Below are positions 58,912 through 64,000 of a stretch of DNA of 64,000 nt, one piece after another. A program made the position numbers and the translations under genes. Within the stretch, counting starts at the first letter, position 1. Every line of letters begins with the position of its first letter. The notes under the pieces are model-generated. The model had not been told where the DNA came from, ran no database searches, and was given only the letters and a program-made list of their open reading frames with translations. The stretch is from Planctomycetota bacterium (GTDB lineage Bacteria; Planctomycetota; UBA1135; JACQFD01), in NCBI GenBank assembly GCA_016792805.1, contig JAEUHX010000034.1:124001-188000 (forward strand), written 5' to 3'.

Positions 58912-60943
58912 GGCGGGCGCGTGCTTCGCGCACGGCGTCTCGCGAGCCGCTCAGCACGACGACGTCGCCGACGCGCAGGCGCTCTCCGGCTGTCGGAGAA
59001 GTAATGTCTCCGCTTTCGCGGAGTACGGCGATCGCCGTGGCTCCCGTTGCGCCGCGAAGATTGAGCTCCTTCAGCGACTGACCGACCGAGTCGGCGCCCT
59101 CGGCGATCTCGCAGCTCCCAAGTGAGCCGACGCCGGGCAGCGCGTGCTCGATTTCTGTGAGGGTCTCCTCGTCGGTCGCGTGCGCGGCCTGGCTCGCGAG
59201 CGCCTGCACCACGACCTCCGCCCCGGCCCGCGCGTGTCCATACATATCTCGGATGGAGCGCCAAAAGGCGACGGCGAGCAGTCCGATCAGCGCGGCGAAC
59301 ACGAAGCCGCCCCGAAACGGCGGAAGGAACGGCTGCGTGGCCGCGAGGACCGGGATTCCAACAATTCCGACGATCAGCAGCTGAAGAGTTGCAATAAATG
59401 CGGAACGCGGAGCGCGTCCCAAATCGAGGCCGCCCGCCGAAGGCGGCAGCGCCACCTCGGCGAGCTGCGCGGCGATCGCGCGCGCGAGGCGAAATACACC
59501 GAATAGGAACGGCGACAGCAGAAGGACTCCAGCGACGACGGTTCCGCCGCGCACGATGGAATGGGGGAGGCTGAGCCAATCCATGGCTGCGTTCTCGATG
59601 CTCTCATATTGGAATGAGCCCGCCACAATGATGGCAATCATCAGCAGCGCATCCACCGCAAGCAGCAGGCCGGATCTTCTCAACCTCTGAAGCGACGAGC
59701 CCGAAGCTTGCGATCGCCGAATCTTCTCGATCCATGATGCATACAGAGAGACGAAGACCTGCAGCGGGCGTGGCATTCGCCGATCGATCCAATTGGAGAG
59801 TCGTTCCGCGGCGCCGACGTTCACCGGAGTCAAGAAGCTCGTAACCGCGCACACGCCCACTGCAATCGTGTGAAACTTCGAAGGAATTGTGCCCGACCGA
59901 GTTCCGATCTCGGCGATGAGGAAAGAAAACTCACCGATCTGGCTGAGGCTCATTCCGACTTGAATAGAAGTCCGGATGTTCTCTCCTCCAAGGAATGCGC
60001 CCATCGACCCGCCGAGCAGCTTACCCCCCACAACGACCGCCGACAGCAACGCGATGACCAGTGCTTGGTCGAGCAGCTCCGTTGGCGAAAGGAGCATTCC
60101 GATGCTCACAAAAAAGACCGCCGCAAGCACGTCGCGGATCGGATTCACAAGGGTTTCAACACGTTTCGAATAGCCGGCCTCTGCAATCAACGCTCCCACC
60201 AGAAACGCGCCGAGTGCTGGCGAGTATCCAAGAGATGCGATGAGCAGCGCGCCACCGAAGCAGAGTCCTACCGCTGAAACTAACAATGTCTCAGAACTCT
60301 GGAACTTCGTTACGAAACGGAGCATGCGCGGCACCACAAAGAGCCCGCCCGCTACGAATGCAGCGAGAATGGCACCGAGGCGCATCGCATCCTTTGCCAC
60401 ATCGGCGGTCGAGATCTCGTGTCCCGATGTGAGAGTTGAAAGCACCGCCAACAGAAAGATGCCGACGACGTCCTCAACGATCAGCATTCCGAAGGCAATC
60501 TGTGGTATGCGCCCCGTGATCTTCAGCTCCTCGAAGCTCTTGGCAACAATAACAGTGCTGGAGATGCACAGCATCGACCCAAGAAAGAAACTTTCGATTC
60601 CCGACCAGCCGAGTGCCTTGCCGATCGCATAGCCGAGCCAGACCATCAACCCGATCTGGAAGACGGACCCGAAGAGCACCGTGGCGCCGAGCCGGAGAAG
60701 CCGAGTGAGACTCAGCTCAAGCCCGATGGAGAAGAGAATCACAACGACGCCGAGTTCGGCGAGGTCATGAATCGACTTCTCGTTGACCGTAAAGAAGTAC
60801 GGGAAGTTCCTCCCGACCAACATGCCCGCGACGAGATAGCCCAGGATCATGGGCTGCCGGAGCTTCCGGAAAACCACGGTGGTCACCGCGGCTGCGCTGA
60901 GGGCGATTGCGAGGTCGCGAAGGATCGTGGAGTCGCCGGACAT
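58874..60943 (-). CDS. cation:proton antiporter, KefB/CPA2 family, with TrkA-C domain
   Basis: A 689-residue membrane protein. Helices 1-12 (about residues 5-385) are those of CPA2 antiporters: MILGYLVAGMLVGRN, ELGVVVILFSIGLELSL, CISSTVIVAKSFEEL, IVEDVVGIFLLAV and FLVGALIAEAGYS, where the acidic residues bind the cation. Additional hydrophobic segments follow (about 425-580), then a C-terminal TrkA-C/RCK_C domain (about 610-680, LRGATGATAIAVLRESGDI and GERLRVGDVVVLSG). The TrkA-N domain of classical Kef proteins is absent. Likely role: K+/H+ or Na+/H+ exchange regulated by a ligand. ATG 60943 is chosen. It overlaps the convergent HEAT gene by 38 bp. Confidence 0.85.
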   Translation of the reverse strand: MSGDSTILRDLAIALSAAAVTTVVFRKLRQPMILGYLVAGMLVGRNFPYFFTVNEKSIHDLAELGVVVILFSIGLELSLTRLLRLGATVLFGSVFQIGLMVWLGYAIGKALGWSGIESFFLGSMLCISSTVIVAKSFEELKITGRIPQIAFGMLIVEDVVGIFLLAVLSTLTSGHEISTADVAKDAMRLGAILAAFVAGGLFVVPRMLRFVTKFQSSETLLVSAVGLCFGGALLIASLGYSPALGAFLVGALIAEAGYSKRVETLVNPIRDVLAAVFFVSIGMLLSPTELLDQALVIALLSAVVVGGKLLGGSMGAFLGGENIRTSIQVGMSLSQIGEFSFLIAEIGTRSGTIPSKFHTIAVGVCAVTSFLTPVNVGAAERLSNWIDRRMPRPLQVFVSLYASWIEKIRRSQASGSSLQRLRRSGLLLAVDALLMIAIIVAGSFQYESIENAAMDWLSLPHSIVRGGTVVAGVLLLSPFLFGVFRLARAIAAQLAEVALPPSAGGLDLGRAPRSAFIATLQLLIVGIVGIPVLAATQPFLPPFRGGFVFAALIGLLAVAFWRSIRDMYGHARAGAEVVVQALASQAAHATDEETLTEIEHALPGVGSLGSCEIAEGADSVGQSLKELNLRGATGATAIAVLRESGDITSPTAGERLRVGDVVVLSGSRDAVREARARLTSEGAPPTQHS

Positions 60944-61020
60944 CTGCTCTGGATGAGGACGCGGATTGTGCCCCCGCTGTGCGCGCGAGCGGCCGCCGTC
61001 GAATGGGGAGCGCGGATAGC

Positions 61021-62874
61021 ATGCCCGCCGGCCCGCCGCCAATATCGCTCGTGCTGCGCACACTCTCCGTTCGAGGTTTCGCGCTCCTGGAGGACGTCCG
61101 CGTGGACTTCGCTCCGGGGCTCAATGTCGTCACAGGCGAAACCGGCGCCGGCAAGTCACTCCTCGTGGGGGCGCTCGCGTTTCTGCTTGGCGAGAAGGCC
61201 GATGCGTCGCGAGTGCGCGAGGGAGCCGCGGAGGCGTTCGTGGAAGGAGTCTTCGAGCTCGTCGGTGGCGATGACTCCCATCGCGAATTGCTTACAATTC
61301 TGCGGGAGCGGGTTGGCGTGGAGCCCGACGAGGGGCAGCTCGCCGTCTCGCGCTCCCTCGATCGCTCGGGACGTTCGCGTGCGCAGGTGAATCACCGTTT
61401 TCTCACGCGCGAGACGCTCCGCGACGTGGCGAGCTGCCTCGTGGCGATCCAAGGACAACGGGAGCATTCGACGCTGCTGAAGCCGGCGGTTCAGCGCGAC
61501 AAGCTCGACGCCTTCCTCGGGCTCGCCGCTCCGGGGAGCGTGCGTGCGCGATTCATGGCGTTGCGCGCCGAGGCGGCAGCGGCCTGGCGGGAGATCTCCG
61601 AGCTTCGGCGCGCCGAGCGCGAGCGGCTCGACCGGCTGGATTTATTGAAGTTCCAATCCAGCGAGATTCGCGCGCTCGAGCTGACGTCGGGCGAGACGGC
61701 ACGGCTCGAGGAAGAGTATCGAGTTCTTACTCATGTGGAGCGGATCCGCGGCCGGCTGGCTCAGCACCTCGATTCGCTCGTCGAGGCGGAGGGCTCGGCC
61801 GTGGAGCGGCTCGCTTCAGCGCGGCGGGCGCTCGAGGAGCTGGCAGCCATCGCGCCGCCGCTCGGTCCCATCGCGGCGCGGCTCGAGGAGGCGCGGCTGC
61901 TGGTGGACGACGCCGCCGGCGAGGCGCGCCGATATGTGGATTCCCTCGACGCCGATCCGGCGCGGCTCGACGCCGTGAGCCAGCGGCTCGATCGGATCGG
62001 CCGGATTCTCGACCGGTTTCGCGTCGACGAGGCGGGGGCGCTGGATCTCCTGCGAGGCATGGAAGGCGAGATGGAGAAGCTCGAGGGCGCGGCGCAGGCC
62101 TGCGGCGAACTCGAGGGAAAAGTGGAATCCTGGTGCCGAGAGATGGAATCGCTCGGCAAGGAAATCACTCAAACGCGCGTGAAGGGGGCGGAGCGGCTCG
62201 CGCGCGAAGTGCAGGCGACGCTCGTGCGGCTCGGGATGGAGAAGTCACTCTTTGTCGTGACCGTACGCCCGATCGAGGCGCGGCCGGGTGAGACAGAATC
62301 GGACGAGCCGTCGGCATTGGCGCGCAGCGGGCCGGCCGGATTCGACGAAGTGGTGCTTGAGATTGCGCCGAATCCGGGCGAGCCGCTGAAGCCGGTATCA
62401 CAAATCGCCTCGGGCGGTGAATTGTCGCGCGTGGCACTGGCTGTGGAAGCGGCCTGCGCGGAGACGGCGTCCTTGCCAACGGTGCTGTTCGACGAGATCG
62501 ACGAGAACGTCGGCGGCCGCCTCAGTTCGGCCCTCGGCGAGCAGCTGCGGCGGACCGCCCGAGGGCGTCAAGTATTGGTGATCACACATCTCGCTGGCGT
62601 CGCGGCCCACGCCGACCGGCACCTTCACGTCAGCAAGGAGACGGCCGCGGGACGCACGCGAACAGTGGTGCGCGCGCTGGGCGAGGACGAGCGCGTGGCG
62701 GAACTCGCGGCGATGGGCGGTGGCGACGCGCGGCGCCCCACGGCGTTGGCCGACGCGCGCGCGCTGCTGGAGTCGTCGCGGAGGGAGAGCCTCACGCCAG
62801 CGCGCCCACAGAAGCGCGGCGAGAATCACACATCCGCTCCGGTGCGAAAGGGCGCCAAGGAGCGGCGGCGGTGA
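61021..62874 (+). CDS. recN: DNA repair protein RecN
   Basis: A 617-residue SMC-like ATPase. Walker A is TGETGAGKSLLVGAL (about residue 38), the coiled-coil arms occupy about residues 180-410, the signature is ASGGELSRVALAVEA, and the Walker B plus D-loop is TVLFDEIDENVGGRL with VLVITHLAGVAAHAD after it. It acts in the repair of double-strand breaks. At 617 residues it is slightly longer than the usual 550-570 owing to a basic C-terminal tail. GGGGAGCG precedes ATG 61021 at good spacing. It overlaps manA (GTGA). Confidence 0.93.
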   Translation: MPAGPPPISLVLRTLSVRGFALLEDVRVDFAPGLNVVTGETGAGKSLLVGALAFLLGEKADASRVREGAAEAFVEGVFELVGGDDSHRELLTILRERVGVEPDEGQLAVSRSLDRSGRSRAQVNHRFLTRETLRDVASCLVAIQGQREHSTLLKPAVQRDKLDAFLGLAAPGSVRARFMALRAEAAAAWREISELRRAERERLDRLDLLKFQSSEIRALELTSGETARLEEEYRVLTHVERIRGRLAQHLDSLVEAEGSAVERLASARRALEELAAIAPPLGPIAARLEEARLLVDDAAGEARRYVDSLDADPARLDAVSQRLDRIGRILDRFRVDEAGALDLLRGMEGEMEKLEGAAQACGELEGKVESWCREMESLGKEITQTRVKGAERLAREVQATLVRLGMEKSLFVVTVRPIEARPGETESDEPSALARSGPAGFDEVVLEIAPNPGEPLKPVSQIASGGELSRVALAVEAACAETASLPTVLFDEIDENVGGRLSSALGEQLRRTARGRQVLVITHLAGVAAHADRHLHVSKETAAGRTRTVVRALGEDERVAELAAMGGGDARRPTALADARALLESSRRESLTPARPQKRGENHTSAPVRKGAKERRR

Positions 62875-63851
62875 AGGAGCGCTTCGAGCCGCTGCTCTTC
62901 GAGCGGCGGCTACTGGAAAAAGTGTGGGGTGCGCAGCGCCTGCGCGGAATCCTTGGTTTCGAGCTGCCCAACGGAAAGCCGATCGGCGAGAGCTGGGAGC
63001 TTTCGGATCATCCGTCCGGCGAAAGCAGAATTCGCAACGGGCGGTTTGCGGGGCAGACCCTTCGCGAGGTTATGCAACAGTTTGGTTCTGAGATTCTGGG
63101 AGACGCGGCGCCCGCAGCGGGCGGGCGCTTTCCGCTTTTGGTGAAGTTCGTCGATACCTCGGACCGGCTCTCGGTTCAGGTCCATCCCGACGACGCAGCC
63201 GCCGCGAGGCTCGGGGAGCGCGATGGCGGAAAGAATGAAGCGTGGCTCGTGGTGCATGCGGAGCCCGACGCGCGCTTGTGGGTTGGGCCTGCGGAGGGCA
63301 AGACCCTCGCGGATCTGGAGGCTGCGGCCAATGCTGCACAGGTCGTTGCATGCCTCCGCGAGATTCGGCCGCGGGCCGGAGACGTGGTTCCGATTCCGGC
63401 GGGCACGGTCCATGCCATCGGAGCGGGGCTCACGATCTGTGAAATTCAACAAACTTCGGATGTCACCTATCGAGTTTATGATTGGGATCGCCCGGCGAGC
63501 CCGGCGCGTCCACTCCACCGCGCCCAGTCCTTCGCCGTGGCCCGATTCGATCGCCCCGCGTCGGTCGTGCGACCGGAGGTAGTGGCTCACGGCGCCGGCT
63601 GGCGGCGCTGCGCTTTGCCTTCCCCGGGCTCGTTCTCGTGGGAGCTGTTCGAGTCGCGGGTGCCGCTCGACGTGCCGCTCCGAGGGCGGTGCGCGACGGC
63701 CATGGTCCTCGCGGGAGAAGTGAACTTTGGCAGCGGAGCCCGTGCGCGCCCTGGCGAAGCCGTGCTGCTGCCGGCGTCCATGCGCGCCGCGCGCCTCGAA
63801 CCGGTTCTCGGCCGCGGCTTCACCTCCGTCTGGGCCGTTCCGCATTCTTGA
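62871..63851 (+). CDS. manA: type I mannose-6-phosphate isomerase
   Basis: A 326-residue cupin enzyme. The zinc and substrate residues of type I PMI are visible: SVQVHPDDAAA (Gln and His ligands), GKNEAWLVVHAEP (Glu ligand), and IPAGTVHAIGAGLTICEIQQTSDVTYRVYDWDR. It interconverts mannose-6-phosphate and fructose-6-phosphate, feeding GDP-mannose synthesis, and could supply the glycan locus at 38-45 kb. The GTG start overlaps the recN stop. The C-terminal region is shorter than in ManA of E. coli, as in YvyI/PMI of Bacillus. Confidence 0.9.
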   Translation: MKERFEPLLFERRLLEKVWGAQRLRGILGFELPNGKPIGESWELSDHPSGESRIRNGRFAGQTLREVMQQFGSEILGDAAPAAGGRFPLLVKFVDTSDRLSVQVHPDDAAAARLGERDGGKNEAWLVVHAEPDARLWVGPAEGKTLADLEAAANAAQVVACLREIRPRAGDVVPIPAGTVHAIGAGLTICEIQQTSDVTYRVYDWDRPASPARPLHRAQSFAVARFDRPASVVRPEVVAHGAGWRRCALPSPGSFSWELFESRVPLDVPLRGRCATAMVLAGEVNFGSGARARPGEAVLLPASMRAARLEPVLGRGFTSVWAVPHS

Positions 63852-63864
63852 GAGCAACAGATCC

Positions 63865-64000
63865 ATGATCGAACGACCCAAAGCCCATCACGATGACGAA
63901 GACGGCCTCGAACTCGGCGACGACGAGCAGATCGAGGGCATGGAGGCGCCGGCCGCATCGGAGAAGACGCCACGACTTGTGAGGCTCAATAAAGTGCTCG
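63865..64000 (+). CDS. RluB/RsuA-type pseudouridine synthase, N-terminal fragment
   Basis: An incomplete gene from ATG 63865 to the window edge, 45 codons. The first 34 residues are acidic and poorly conserved (HHDDEDGLELGDDEQIEG), and then LVRLNKVL begins, which is how the S4 RNA-binding domain of RsuA/RluB-type enzymes starts (R-L-x-K-V-L-A). Enzymes of this group modify uridines in 16S or 23S rRNA. The catalytic domain lies beyond the window, so the family, and certainly the target, is a reasoned guess. Confidence 0.55.
   Translation, partial: MIERPKAHHDDEDGLELGDDEQIEGMEAPAASEKTPRLVRLNKVL

Overview
The window reads as chromosomal sequence from a high-GC Gram-negative bacterium. Gene density, exported lipoproteins and kelch, HEAT and GH116-like proteins would suit a Planctomycetota-type lineage, but that placement is inference; no rRNA or taxonomic marker is present. 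One tRNA gene was found, tRNA-Arg(CCT), and no CRISPR array, integrase, transposase or complete prophage was seen.

Layout: 1-8.3 kb holds a truncated SGNH hydrolase, an S9 lipoprotein peptidase, a Nudix hydrolase, a thioredoxin-fold protein that has lost its CXXC, a PilO/GspM-like protein and a large GH116-like glycosidase. From 8.4 to 18.0 kb lies a complete phosphate-starvation locus: PhoB-PhoR, a second PhoB-type regulator, PstS-PstC-PstA-PstB and PhoU. Two 11-bp-spaced CTTCAC direct repeats stand where Pho boxes are expected. From 18 to 29 kb there is a phosphoesterase, a four-repeat exported protein, an AmpC-like hydrolase, the tRNA, an orphan gp19-type tail-tube protein, a HEAT protein, a predicted lipoprotein 2-hydroxyacid dehydrogenase and an NqrB/RnfD-Sel1 fusion.

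At 29.3-29.9 kb an iodothyronine-deiodinase-like gene has an in-frame TGA exactly at the catalytic selenocysteine column, followed at the right distance by a SECIS-like hairpin. I read it as a bacterial deiodinase-family selenoprotein, the strongest single finding. From 30 to 38 kb follow an Lrp-EamA pair, small regulators, ClpB behind a sigma-54-like promoter, a kelch protein and a dienoyl-CoA-reductase-like SDR. From 38.3 to 47.0 kb a minus-strand run of pdxJ, dapA, methyltransferase, GT-C-like protein, GT2, NDP-sugar epimerase and a perosamine-synthase-like aminotransferase looks like a surface-glycan locus joined to biosynthetic genes. From 47.1 to 64 kb come rsmD-nagA-purE-purK-radical SAM, a hybrid sensor protein lacking both phospho-accepting histidines, a second HEAT protein, a Kef-like antiporter, recN, manA and the start of an RluB/RsuA-type pseudouridine synthase.

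The intergenic regions carry two families of structured repeats. The first has at least six copies (12.4, 30.0, 32.6, 35.7, 41.7 and 44.5 kb), with terminal inverted repeats around AAAAGT and a conserved internal stem showing a compensatory change. The second is a multi-hairpin GC-rich array (18.1 and 32.7 kb, with fragments at 18.08 and 47.04 kb). The first lies between genes, often touching stop codons, and in one place supplies the end of a protein.
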